In this document: positions 1 through 6,522 of the stretch, piece after piece
Numbering within the stretch: position 1 is the stretch's first letter
How the letters are laid out: each line of letters begins with the position of its first letter
Origin: a virus
Strand: one strand, 5' to 3'
DNA length: 36,896 nucleotides
Virus record (IMG/VR): IMGVR_UViG_3300010354_000013
Location: 1-36,896 of that record
The notes under the pieces: generated by a model
What the model was told of the DNA's origin: nothing
Database searches by the model: none
The model's input: only the letters and a program-made list of their open reading frames with translations
Translations under genes and position numbers: made by a program

Positions 1-123
1 GCCTTGCCCAGCGTCACCAGCGGCACGATGCGCGACTGATCCTTCTCAGCCTGCTCGGCCACGGCCAGCGCCAACGCCTTCACGGCGTTCTTGCCACCGA
101 CGGAGGTCGTCGTGAAACGCGCC
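1..123. repeat. Left copy of 123-bp terminal direct repeat
   Basis: Bases 1-123 are identical to 36774-36896. The repeat lies inside a coding gene that reads continuously across the join. This is what a circular or circularly permuted molecule looks like when linearised by an assembler. A true packaging repeat is less likely, because P22-type phages package by headful. Confidence 0.95.
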
Positions 124-497
124 TCCATGCCGGCGTCGTCGCCGCTGACGCACTTGAGGGACAGACCAAGCTGAAGCTCCCAGCCCTTGCTCGCGCCCGG
201 AGGCGCGGCATCGACCTCGGGCAGCGGCTCGGTCATCGGCGCCAGCTTCTCAGCCAACACCACGCCATCACCCCACGCGATGTAGCCGTGCAGGAACGAG
301 AACGGGTTAACGGCCCACTTGGAGCCGGCCTCCACCTCTTCCTGATCGGCGCCAAAGACCCAATGGCCGGTGCGATCCATTTTGAGGATCACCACGCCAC
401 CGGCAGGCGCGGCGTTTTGCGCCGCGACCCGCAGAGCGGTCGAGAGAGACTGAACTGAAGGAAGACCCGCAGACTTAAATGCAACAAGACTAGACAT
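1..497 (-). CDS. Putative ssDNA-binding / recombination accessory protein (N-terminal part, continues across contig join)
   Basis: ATG at 497-495 opens a frame that runs off base 1 and continues at 36773 to a stop at 36623, giving 215 residues once the contig is circularised. The protein begins MSSLVAFKSAGLPSVQSL and has a mixed beta-rich body. It ends in an acidic Asp/Glu/Ala stretch followed by an Arg cluster and VAA. I do not recognise a firm domain. It starts 12 bp after the stop of the Cas4-like nuclease gene. In many phages a nuclease of that kind (DUF2800) is paired with a DUF2815-type ssDNA-binding protein next to polymerase, SNF2 helicase and VRR-NUC genes. The single-strand-binding role is inferred from this context only. 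The reading frame is secure. Confidence 0.8.
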   Translation of the reverse strand, partial: MSSLVAFKSAGLPSVQSLSTALRVAAQNAAPAGGVVILKMDRTGHWVFGADQEEVEAGSKWAVNPFSFLHGYIAWGDGVVLAEKLAPMTEPLPEVDAAPPGASKGWELQLGLSLKCVSGDDAGMEARFTTTSVGGKNAVKALALAVAEQAEKDQSRIVPLVTLGK

Positions 498-509
498 GAT
501 TGATACCTT

Positions 510-1619
510 TCACTGAACACGAGTGAGAGCAGCTTTCAACTGCTCGCCGATCACCGCCACGCTGGGCCGGGGGTCCGACTCCTGCGCGATGGTGTTGCCA
601 GACGACACGGCCACGACCTGATGGGCCGGGAACGCGACGCCTTGCTTCTTGCAGACCTTTTCGGCTTGCGCAGGACTGAGCAACTCACGCTTGTAAGCGT
701 CTTCGCCCAGCAGCGCAAGTGAAGCGGCTGCGTTTTCTTCATTCGCCCACTGGCGCGTAGCGCGCTTGGGCACCAGCTTGTAGCCGGGCACGGGCATACC
801 CTTCTCCAGCCGCGCCTGGGCCAGTGTACGGGCGTCGTTGATGAACGACTCCAGCGCCTCGGCGCGGCGCAGCACCTCACCCAGCAGCGCGCCGTCGATG
901 TCCTTTAGCGCCGTATGCACCACGCGGTCGATGCTGCCGTTGAACTGCGGGCAGATGGGCTTGGCCGTACACCAGCGGCAGTGGTCGCCGATGGCCAGAG
1001 GCGCGTCGGGCTTGGCCGACAGCTTGACGGCCTCGACCAGTTCGCGCTCGAACGCATCGACGCGCCGCCAAGTCGTCACCCAACGCCGCACCATCGGCGG
1101 CTGAACGATGATGATCTCGACCTCTGACGTGCCCTGCGCCGCCCAGTGCAGGCTACTGGTCTTCTTAACGGCAGCGGCGTAGAAGAGGCCTTGCGGGTTC
1201 TCTTCGGCCTCGACCATCACGCCGTCGCCGAACTTCCAGTCCAACACCACGCAGCGCTCGCCGATGCGGCCCACGACGTCGGCGCTGCCGAACACGCCCT
1301 CCAGCGCCTTGACGCCCTCGAACTCGACCTTCGCCTCGGTGACGTAAGTCATCTCGCGCTTGGGGTCGATCTGATCCAGCGCGTTGAGGCAAAAGGAGAG
1401 CTTTTCCTTCTGGCCATCGTCGAGGCACATCTCGTCCGCAACGACCCCGAGCGTGTCCTCGGTGTCCAGCAAACGCTGGACGGCCTCGTGCAGCCGCGTG
1501 CCCTCGGCGGCGTACTTGCTTTCGACCTGCGGCGGCATACGCTGGACGAGCGCCACCGAGCCGGGGCAGTTGATGACGCGCTTGGCGGTGCTGCCGCCGA
1601 CGATTGAACTGTGTGCCAT
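510..1619 (-). CDS. Cas4/RecB-like PD-(D/E)XK nuclease with Fe-S cysteines (DUF2800-like)
   Basis: The protein has 369 residues starting at MAHSSIVGG; the frame is open further upstream, but this ATG has a GGAG motif. The nuclease core is visible: Asp114 in GSADVVG, Asp127 and Lys129 in LDWKFG, then a QxxxY motif at Gln143-Tyr147. Four cysteines match the Cas4/AddB-type iron-sulphur pattern: Cys18 near the N-terminus, and Cys214, Cys217 and Cys223 in CRWCTAKPIC. Family members are exonucleases that process DNA ends in phage recombination and replication. The gene is first in the leftward replication operon, just downstream of a consensus promoter, and is followed closely by the putative ssDNA-binding protein. 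Confidence 0.88.
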   Translation of the reverse strand: MAHSSIVGGSTAKRVINCPGSVALVQRMPPQVESKYAAEGTRLHEAVQRLLDTEDTLGVVADEMCLDDGQKEKLSFCLNALDQIDPKREMTYVTEAKVEFEGVKALEGVFGSADVVGRIGERCVVLDWKFGDGVMVEAEENPQGLFYAAAVKKTSSLHWAAQGTSEVEIIIVQPPMVRRWVTTWRRVDAFERELVEAVKLSAKPDAPLAIGDHCRWCTAKPICPQFNGSIDRVVHTALKDIDGALLGEVLRRAEALESFINDARTLAQARLEKGMPVPGYKLVPKRATRQWANEENAAASLALLGEDAYKRELLSPAQAEKVCKKQGVAFPAHQVVAVSSGNTIAQESDPRPSVAVIGEQLKAALTRVQ

Positions 1620-1650
1620 GACTGGACTCCACTGGATTGATGAGGACTCC

Positions 1651-1678
1651 AGTATAGCCGTTGACAACGATCTGTCAA
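1651..1678 (-). promoter_or_regulatory. Sigma70-type promoter of the leftward replication operon
   Basis: On the minus strand TTGACA (1678-1673) is a perfect -35. After a 16-bp spacer comes TATACT (1656-1651), a 5/6 match to the -10 consensus. It lies about 30 bp upstream of the nuclease start codon. The -35 is one arm of the palindrome at 1660-1679. Confidence 0.75.
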
Positions 1679-1679
1679 C
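1660..1679. promoter_or_regulatory. Perfect inverted repeat, candidate operator between divergent promoters
   Basis: GTTGACA, six bases, TGTCAAC form a perfect 7-bp dyad. The arms contain both -35 elements, so a dimeric protein bound here would block both operons at once. No regulator for it is identified; the sigma-like protein at 36127-36588 is the only obvious helix-turn-helix protein in the genome. Confidence 0.6.
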
Positions 1680-1689
1680 ACACTACAGT
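1661..1689 (+). promoter_or_regulatory. Sigma70-type promoter of the rightward early operon
   Basis: On the plus strand TTGACA (1661-1666), 17 bp and TACAGT (1684-1689) form a good promoter 25 bp upstream of the VRR-NUC start codon. Its -35 is the other arm of the palindrome. The two promoters point away from each other and overlap, so polymerase should occupy only one at a time. Confidence 0.68.
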
Positions 1690-1713
1690 GTCGAAAAATT
1701 TTTTGGAGCGGTC

Positions 1714-1998
1714 ATGCTTGAGAAGGACATTGAAAAGCGCCTCATCCGAGGCGTCACCGCCATCGGCGGCCAGGCGTACAAGTTCGTGTCGCCAGCCAAC
1801 CGAGGCGTGAGCGACCGCATCGTCGTGCTGCCCGGCGGGCGGGTGTGGTTCGTCGAGGTGAAGACGGAAGTCGGCAAGCTGACGCCGTTGCAGGAAGTGT
1901 TCCGGCGCGAGGTGCAGCAGCTCGGCTGCAACTATGTGTGCCTGTACGGCGAGAAGGATGTCGATCAGTGGTTAGTTTATGCGGAGGTAGTGAAATGA
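1714..1998 (+). CDS. VRR-NUC domain nuclease
   Basis: This 94-residue protein starts at MLEKDIEKRL, preceded by GGAG. The upstream extension of the frame is antisense to the nuclease gene and is ignored. It is a stand-alone VRR-NUC (PD-(D/E)XK superfamily) domain: GVSDRIVVLPGG carries the metal-binding Asp34, WFVEVKT supplies Glu48 and Lys50, and Gln60 follows in the next helix. Stand-alone VRR-NUC proteins are common in phage replication modules and are thought to cut branched DNA. It is the first gene of the rightward operon and overlaps the next by ATGA. Family assignment is firm; the substrate is inferred. Confidence 0.88.
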   Translation: MLEKDIEKRLIRGVTAIGGQAYKFVSPANRGVSDRIVVLPGGRVWFVEVKTEVGKLTPLQEVFRREVQQLGCNYVCLYGEKDVDQWLVYAEVVK

Positions 1999-2216
1999 CT
2001 AATGGAGAAGCCCGCGCGCTGGCGCAAGAGTTCAACAAGACTGTTGAGCAGGGCCGCGTGCTATGGGAGCATGCGTCTGAGTTGTGCAAACGGTGCAACG
2101 ATATACGCGAGCGACTTGACGCGGCTGGCGTTCAGTACGACGAGATCGCGCTGTTGTTCGGCGGCACGTTAGACCCCGAACTGGTGGGGCCGGACGATAG
2201 GGATGTGAGCGCATGA
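1995..2216 (+). CDS. Small hypothetical protein
   Basis: A 73-residue, mostly helical, charged protein starting MTNGEARALAQEFN, with two cysteines in LCKRCND. It is linked by ATGA overlaps to the VRR-NUC gene before it and to the following gene, so it is probably translationally coupled. No family recognised. Confidence 0.65.
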   Translation: MTNGEARALAQEFNKTVEQGRVLWEHASELCKRCNDIRERLDAAGVQYDEIALLFGGTLDPELVGPDDRDVSA

Positions 2217-2593
2217 CCACACTACGCGAAGCCGCCCAGCAGGCGCTGGAATTTATCAAAGCGACAAACGCAAGTTCTAGCTTCTGGCTTGTACCGGAAA
2301 GCAATCTCAACAAGACAGTCAAAGCCCTCCGCGCCGCGCTGGAGCAGCCGGAGCAGGAGCCGGTGGCGTCCATCTACGTGACGATAGGTGGAGATCGAGA
2401 GTTTGACGACTGGCGCTGCCCGCTGCCTGTAGGAAGAAATCTTCTCTACACCCACCCACCCCGCCGCGAGTGGCGAGGGCTGACGGAGGAGGAAATGAAA
2501 CCGTTCTGCGATGAGAACTTCATCATGTATGGCGCGTACACCGTTGATTTCATCCGCGCCGTCGAGCAGGCGCTGAAGGAGAAGAACACATGA
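2213..2593 (+). CDS. Hypothetical phage protein, tandem paralog 1
   Basis: A 126-residue protein. It opens MTTLREAAQQALE, has a middle part with KALRAALEQPEQEP and ends with a segment of the type PPRREWRGLTEEEMKPF followed by FIRAVEQALKEKN. The same layout (helical start, RAAL-EP linker, Pro-rich joint, LT-EE motif, FxRAIE/V helix) is seen in the next gene, which is also 126 residues, so the pair arose by duplication. Such modular small early proteins are common in beta- and gammaproteobacterial phages; their function is unknown. It has ATGA overlaps at both ends. Confidence 0.75.
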   Translation: MTTLREAAQQALEFIKATNASSSFWLVPESNLNKTVKALRAALEQPEQEPVASIYVTIGGDREFDDWRCPLPVGRNLLYTHPPRREWRGLTEEEMKPFCDENFIMYGAYTVDFIRAVEQALKEKNT

Positions 2594-2970
2594 CCACACT
2601 ACGCGAAGCCGCTGAAGCGGCGCTGGAGGCGTTGGAATACCACGTTGAACAGACGCGGCCAATCGACAAAACAGGCGAGGCCATCGCCGCCCTCCGCGCC
2701 GCGCTGGCAGAGTCGGTGCAGGAGCCGGTGCAGGAGCCGGTGCATGAACACGAAAAATGGTGCGCTTCAGTAACACAGTTATTGCTGTGCGATCCACCGA
2801 GAAAAGCCCCGTGTAACTGCAAGCCCACCGCCCCGCCCCAGCGCAAGCCGCTGACGGATGAAGAGATAAAACGCATCGATGACAGCACACATTTCCACGA
2901 GTCGCCTGATTGGAGCCTGCGTTTTGCCCGCGCCATCGAGCGGGCGCATGGGATTGGGGAGAAGGAATGA
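2590..2970 (+). CDS. Hypothetical phage protein, tandem paralog 2
   Basis: A 126-residue protein that begins MTTLREAAEAALEALE and ends with RKPLTDEEIKRIDD then FARAIERAHG, mirroring its neighbour upstream. The middle holds a direct repeat of QEPV and a Cys-rich stretch (WCAS, LLCD, CNC) that the sister protein lacks. The first bases of the two genes are nearly identical, which supports recent duplication followed by divergence of the centre. Function unknown. Confidence 0.75.
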   Translation: MTTLREAAEAALEALEYHVEQTRPIDKTGEAIAALRAALAESVQEPVQEPVHEHEKWCASVTQLLLCDPPRKAPCNCKPTAPPQRKPLTDEEIKRIDDSTHFHESPDWSLRFARAIERAHGIGEKE

Positions 2971-3200
2971 ATCTGACCCCTTGGTTTTATCCGACCGAGA
3001 CGCCCCCGCGCGTCGGCGTCTACCAGCGCATCCGCTGGGGCGAGGACGTTCCCTTCTTCAGTTACTGGGACGGGCGCCAGTGGTGGCCGTCTGGCATGAC
3101 GCCTGACGGCGCGCTGCAAGCGTACACGGCCTACCTGTCCTACGGCGTGCCGCGCTGGGTCAGCCAAGTGCTGCAGTGGCGGGGGGTCAGCCGTGCTTAA
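2967..3200 (+). CDS. Small hypothetical protein, Trp/Tyr-rich
   Basis: A 77-residue protein starting MNLTPWFYPTETPPRVGVY, rich in Trp and Tyr (for example SYWDGRQWWPSG). The ATG overlaps the preceding stop and the end overlaps the helicase start by 8 bp. The pattern PWF-P---PP--GVY resembles short early proteins seen in many phages, without a known activity. Confidence 0.65.
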   Translation: MNLTPWFYPTETPPRVGVYQRIRWGEDVPFFSYWDGRQWWPSGMTPDGALQAYTAYLSYGVPRWVSQVLQWRGVSRA

Positions 3201-4491
3201 GCTGCGACCCTACCAAGAAGACGCCGCCGACTTCCTCTTCGAACATGACCGGGCGATGGTGCTGGCGCCCGTGGGCGCAGGCAAGACCGCCGCGACGCTC
3301 GTGGCAATGGACGCGGCAGTCAAGCAGATGAGCGCACGCTGGCTCGTCATCGCGCCCCTGCGCGTGGCCACGACCGTCTGGCCAGCCGAGGCCGCTCGCT
3401 GGGCGCCGGGGCTTACGGTGCGCGTGGCCGTCGGCACGCCCAGACAGCGCGTTGAAGCGTTTTACGACAGCAACGCCCACGTCGTCGTCATCAATTACGA
3501 CAACCTGCAATGGCTGGCCGAGCACGACCTGAGCGAATTCACTGGCGTCGTGTTCGACGAGTTGACGCGGCTCAAGAACCCATCAGGCAAGCGCTTCAAG
3601 GCGCTGGAGAAGGTCATCAAGGACATCGGCATCCGTTGGGGCCTGACCGGCAGCTTCACCAGCAACGGTCTGGAGGACGTCTTTGGTCAGGTGAAGATCA
3701 TCGACCAGAAGCTGCTGGGCCGCAGCAAGGGCGCGTTCCAGCAGCAGTATTTCTTCTCGTTCTTGCGCGGCAACTACGTCGAATACGAACCGCGCCGGGG
3801 CGCGCTGGAGCAGGTCATGGAGCGCATCAAGCCGGCCACCTATGTGCTGGAGCCGGGCGTCTACGCCGACACGCTGCCGCCGTTGCACACGGTGCCGGTC
3901 GAGGTCGAGATGGACATGACCGAGTACGAATTGATGCGCAAGAACTTTGTGTTGAAGTTTCCCGATGCCGAGGCCATCGCGCAGAACGCTGCCGTCGTCA
4001 CGCAGAAGTTGCAGCAGTTGAGCGCCGGGTTTATCTACACCAACGAAGACGTACGCTGGCTATCTCACCACAAGCTCGACCGCTTGGAGGAGATCATCGA
4101 CGAGAACCAGCGCGCGCCAACGATCATCTGGTATCAGTACATTGGCGAACTCATGGCGCTTAAGCGCCGGTTCCCGCACGCCGTGGACGTCAAGACCGAC
4201 GGCGCAATTGCGGATTGGAACGCGGGCAAGGTCGAGGTGCTGCTGGCGCATCCGGCTAGCGCAGGCCACGGACTTAACCTCCAGCACGGCGGCTGCCACA
4301 TGATCTGGCTGTCGTTGCCGTGGTCGCTGGAGCTTTACGAACAGGCCGTTGGGCGGTTGCACCGCTCCGGCCAGGCGCGTGACGTGTGGTGCTACGTCAT
4401 GCAGACCAAGGGCACCGTGGACGAACGGATACTGGCCGCGCTACGCGACAAGCGCAGCCTGTCTGACATAGCAATGGAAGCACTCAAATGA
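3193..4491 (+). CDS. SNF2-family DEAD/DEAH-type helicase / translocase
   Basis: A 432-residue protein with GTG start. Superfamily 2 motifs are in order: LRPYQEDAADFL (Q-like, residues 4-15), Walker A APVGAGKT (25-32), WLVIAPLRV (Ia), FDELTRLKN (motif II, Asp122-Glu123), LTGSFTSN (III, about 151-158), and the SNF2 hallmark EQAVGRLHRSGQ (383-394) with its arginine finger. It is short compared with cellular Swi2/Snf2 proteins and lacks added domains, as in other phage versions. Phages often carry such a helicase next to VRR-NUC and DUF2800 genes, probably to remodel forks or drive recombination. Confidence 0.92.
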   Translation: MLKLRPYQEDAADFLFEHDRAMVLAPVGAGKTAATLVAMDAAVKQMSARWLVIAPLRVATTVWPAEAARWAPGLTVRVAVGTPRQRVEAFYDSNAHVVVINYDNLQWLAEHDLSEFTGVVFDELTRLKNPSGKRFKALEKVIKDIGIRWGLTGSFTSNGLEDVFGQVKIIDQKLLGRSKGAFQQQYFFSFLRGNYVEYEPRRGALEQVMERIKPATYVLEPGVYADTLPPLHTVPVEVEMDMTEYELMRKNFVLKFPDAEAIAQNAAVVTQKLQQLSAGFIYTNEDVRWLSHHKLDRLEEIIDENQRAPTIIWYQYIGELMALKRRFPHAVDVKTDGAIADWNAGKVEVLLAHPASAGHGLNLQHGGCHMIWLSLPWSLELYEQAVGRLHRSGQARDVWCYVMQTKGTVDERILAALRDKRSLSDIAMEALK

Positions 4492-4736
4492 CTCAGAAAC
4501 ACCCGAACTCTTACCGGGCGCTGACGCGCCGGTTGAACGCCATGTCCGAAGACGAGGTGAAGGCGACGCTGCTGGCCGAGCTGGACGGCGAGCGCCGCGT
4601 CACCGTCGTCGAACGACTGCACCAGCGCTTCACCGCGCTGCGTGCAACCCGAGAGCGCCTCGAACTCATGAAGGAGATTAGCAATGCAACTGCTCAGAAC
4701 CGCGATCCGTCTGTACCGCAACCCTCTAGCGCCTAA
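4488..4736 (+). CDS. Small hypothetical helical protein
   Basis: An 82-residue protein starting MTQKHPNSYRALTRRLN. It is rich in Arg, Glu and Leu and predicted mostly helical, with a Ser/Pro-rich tail. The ATG overlaps the helicase stop (ATGA). The last 50 bp overlap the next small gene in another frame. No family recognised. Confidence 0.65.
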   Translation: MTQKHPNSYRALTRRLNAMSEDEVKATLLAELDGERRVTVVERLHQRFTALRATRERLELMKEISNATAQNRDPSVPQPSSA

Positions 4737-4833
4737 GCGCACGCAGCGTCACAACCAGCGCGCATGGCTGCGCTCGATACAGTTCCTCGGCGACCGCTGG
4801 CTGCTGGCGCGCAAGGTGGGACGGATCGAATGA
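4684..4833 (+). CDS. Small basic hypothetical protein
   Basis: A 49-residue protein starting MQLLRTAIRLYRN, very rich in Arg and Trp. It has a strong AAGGAG site at 4671-4676, 7 bp before the ATG. The stop overlaps the next ATG (ATGA), so it keeps the coupled gene chain intact. That chain is the best evidence that it is real, because the protein is too short for family recognition. A nucleic-acid-binding role would fit its charge but is a guess. Confidence 0.6.
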   Translation: MQLLRTAIRLYRNPLAPKRTQRHNQRAWLRSIQFLGDRWLLARKVGRIE

Positions 4834-5027
4834 ACTGTCCCGAGTGCGGCGTCTGGTCGATGGTCAAGGAAACCCGAAAAGCCGTAGGCTACACATACCG
4901 GAGGTACGAATGCGCGAACCTGCATCGGTTCACGACGAACGAGATCGTCGTCTCGGGACGGAGGTCGAAGGCCAACCCGAAGGAGCTTCTTGCTGCACTG
5001 AGATTGGCTGCGAAGAGCCCGAAATGA
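4830..5027 (+). CDS. Zinc-ribbon protein
   Basis: A 65-residue protein with CPEC (Cys3, Cys6) and a second knuckle of C---H type (Cys28, His32) before RFTTNE. The arrangement CPxCG, RRYEC, HRFTT resembles the N-terminal zinc ribbon of NrdR and of small phage zinc-finger regulators. The start at 4830 is set by the ATGA overlap and puts the zinc knuckle at the very N-terminus, as in relatives. It could be a small DNA-binding regulator of the early operon; this is inference. Confidence 0.72.
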   Translation: MNCPECGVWSMVKETRKAVGYTYRRYECANLHRFTTNEIVVSGRRSKANPKELLAALRLAAKSPK

Positions 5028-5116
5028 AGTGGCCTATCGCCGAGATGGTCGGCACCGCCGTCTTCGTTGTTGTCGTCTGTCTGGGCACCGCTGCCCTCAT
5101 TTCATGGATCGCATGA
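5024..5116 (+). CDS. Single-span membrane micropeptide
   Basis: A 30-residue protein, MKWPIAEMVG followed by a hydrophobic span of about 19 residues. It is joined to both neighbours by ATGA overlaps. It is almost certainly membrane-inserted if translated. Function unknown; small early membrane peptides can act in superinfection exclusion or host takeover. Confidence 0.5.
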   Translation: MKWPIAEMVGTAVFVVVVCLGTAALISWIA

Positions 5117-5289
5117 CCGAACTCGAACATGAGGTCGAGCGCCTGCGCGCTGACCTGCGCGCCGCGCTTGACGGCTGGCGCTGGGCGCTTGCCCGCGCCG
5201 ACGCTAGTACGACCAGATCGCCGGATGCTCGCGGATATCCAGATGCAGAAAGCGACCGTTCCCCTTCTGCTGCACCCCGATCCCGGTGA
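5113..5289 (+). CDS. Small coiled-coil protein at end of rightward operon
   Basis: A 58-residue protein starting MTELEHEVERLRADLRAAL, an amphipathic coiled coil for about 30 residues, then a low-complexity Ser/Asp/Arg tail. The tail overlaps the 3' end of the opposing M15 peptidase gene by 86 bp. The ATGA overlap supports the start; the tail may be non-adapted sequence. An N-terminal coiled coil next to a membrane micropeptide could mean a two-part lysis-control or membrane complex, but nothing proves it. Confidence 0.5.
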   Translation: MTELEHEVERLRADLRAALDGWRWALARADASTTRSPDARGYPDAESDRSPSAAPRSR

Positions 5290-5569
5290 AGTTGGCGTCC
5301 AGCGCCAGCCGCAGCAGCGCCACGGCGTCCGCACCGCTGATGCCGATATCGGCGGCGATGCCTTGGGCGTGCGCGCCGGGCGTGGCCTTGGCCTTCTCGA
5401 CTGGATGGTCAGGGCAGCGGTAGCCGCTGGTGATGATCATGGGCTTGCCCCAGATCATGCGCAGCGCCTGCAACCGGCCTAGGAAAAGCGGCTGCATGTC
5501 GGCCCGACCGCAACCGCACTTGCACGCGAACTCGCCGCGCGAGAAGTGCTTGTAGACCGACCAGTCCAT
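5204..5569 (-). CDS. Endolysin: M15-family D,L-peptidase
   Basis: A 121-residue protein. The zinc site of M15 (D-Ala-D-Ala carboxypeptidase/VanY-like) enzymes is clear: PGAHAQGIAADI gives His67 and Asp74, and RFLHLDI gives His109. SGYRC before it is the usual lead-in strand. It cleaves peptidoglycan stem peptides and is the lysis enzyme. It has no signal peptide, so it needs the holin encoded immediately upstream, with which it overlaps by ATGA. The start at MDWSVYKHF is fixed by that overlap. The Cys-rich CKCGCG near the N-terminus is typical of small phage M15 proteins. Confidence 0.9.
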   Translation of the reverse strand: MDWSVYKHFSRGEFACKCGCGRADMQPLFLGRLQALRMIWGKPMIITSGYRCPDHPVEKAKATPGAHAQGIAADIGISGADAVALLRLALDANFTGIGVQQKGNGRFLHLDIREHPAIWSY

Positions 5570-5970
5570 CACTTGGTGACGCCCTTGATCTTCTCGACAC
5601 TGCGCAAGCCGCCGATGCCCAACATGCCGGTGATGACGACCCACAGCAGGTCGAGGTTTAGCGCAGGGGGCGCGGGCCAGCCCTTGATCGCTGCGCCCCA
5701 GGCCAGCAGCGGTTGGCCGATGGTGGCGTACAGGAAACCAGCGCCGCCGGCCCAGCCGAAGAACGGGCGCCAGCCGGCCACCCAGACGCTGGCGTGCTGC
5801 GCCTCGCGGGCGTTGATCTCAAGCTGCGCGACGACCTGCTTGAGTTCGCCGTCGGCGGCCATGCGCACCAGTTCCATCTCGGCTTGGCGCTTGGCCTCGG
5901 GGTCGGGCACGAAGCGGTCCAGCAGCGTCTTGCCCATCTCGAAGAGAGGGCCAAGGATCAGTGGGTTCAT
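5569..5970 (-). CDS. Holin of GTA/3-TM type
   Basis: A 133-residue protein starting MNPLILGPLFEMGK. A charged helix (PDPEAKRQAEMELVR) is followed by a hydrophobic region after WVAGWRPFFGW with two to three membrane spans, and by a C-terminal GMLGIGGLRSVEKIKG. This layout matches the three-TM holin family described for gene-transfer-agent release. It should make the membrane lesion that lets the M15 endolysin reach the cell wall. It sits directly before the endolysin and overlaps it. Confidence 0.82.
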   Translation of the reverse strand: MNPLILGPLFEMGKTLLDRFVPDPEAKRQAEMELVRMAADGELKQVVAQLEINAREAQHASVWVAGWRPFFGWAGGAGFLYATIGQPLLAWGAAIKGWPAPPALNLDLLWVVITGMLGIGGLRSVEKIKGVTK

Positions 5971-6155
5971 TTCTGGCTCAACGGTTGGGTGGTAATGATA
6001 CGCAGGACCACGATAGCGGCAGCGATGACGCTGCCCACAACCGCGTGACCCCACGCCGGAATCGGCAACTGCAACACGAACCCTTGCAGGACCGACAGCA
6101 CCGCCAGCGCAATAGCGAACCAAACGGTGCGGGACTTTAGAGCCTGAACAATCAT
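5967..6155 (-). CDS. Small two-span membrane protein of the lysis region
   Basis: A 62-residue protein starting MIVQALKSRTVWF, with two hydrophobic spans separated by LPIPAWG and a short polar tail ITTQPLSQK. ATGA-type overlaps connect it to the holin downstream and the membrane protein upstream. It may be an antiholin or a second holin. There is no lipobox and no clear spanin signature. Confidence 0.7.
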   Translation of the reverse strand: MIVQALKSRTVWFAIALAVLSVLQGFVLQLPIPAWGHAVVGSVIAAAIVVLRIITTQPLSQK

Positions 6156-6499
6156 TTGCGTGCCTCCGATTTGATGTGTTCCCAAATCGCGGCGGCGATG
6201 AAGGCCATCGTCACCCACAGGCCAGCGGTGATCGTTTTGCTGGCCGCCTCTGACTTGATCTTGTCCCACCACGATGCGTTGCGAATCGCCTTCTCATGCG
6301 CGATGCGATGGCCGTGCGGGTCGCCGCCGGGGAAGGCTTCGGAGAAGGCGCGGCGCAGCAGATCAAACTGTTTGTCCATGTGCAGCATCAGGTGCTGCTC
6401 GTGCGACGTCAGCGCCTTGCTAACCGCCTCTTGGATCATCAACGCCACCTTGTCTTCCGTCAGCGCGTCGTGTCGCCGTTCGGCTCCTTCATAACTCAT
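6152..6499 (-). CDS. Membrane-anchored helical protein of the lysis region
   Basis: A 115-residue protein starting MSYEGAERRHDAL. A long helical soluble part (residues about 15-60) is followed by HGHRIAHEKAIRNASWWDK, a single hydrophobic span near residues 88-106 (TITAGLWVTMAFIAAAIW) and a basic tail. It resembles small phage proteins with a C-terminal membrane anchor encoded before holins. A role in lysis timing is inferred from position only. Confidence 0.7.
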   Translation of the reverse strand: MSYEGAERRHDALTEDKVALMIQEAVSKALTSHEQHLMLHMDKQFDLLRRAFSEAFPGGDPHGHRIAHEKAIRNASWWDKIKSEAASKTITAGLWVTMAFIAAAIWEHIKSEARK

Positions 6500-6522
6500 C
6501 GCTCGACCTCGTATGCAGGCGT

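Noticed and set aside
1-123. Prophage attachment sites at the ends
   Set aside because: No integrase found and the repeat lies within one continuous gene; circular assembly explains it.
1384-1713. N-terminal extension of the VRR-NUC protein
   Set aside because: It is antisense to the nuclease gene and crosses the promoter region; ATG 1714 has GGAG and gives a standard domain.
5130-5204. Terminator between the convergent operons
   Set aside because: No hairpin with a T-run visible in either direction; the 3' ends simply overlap.
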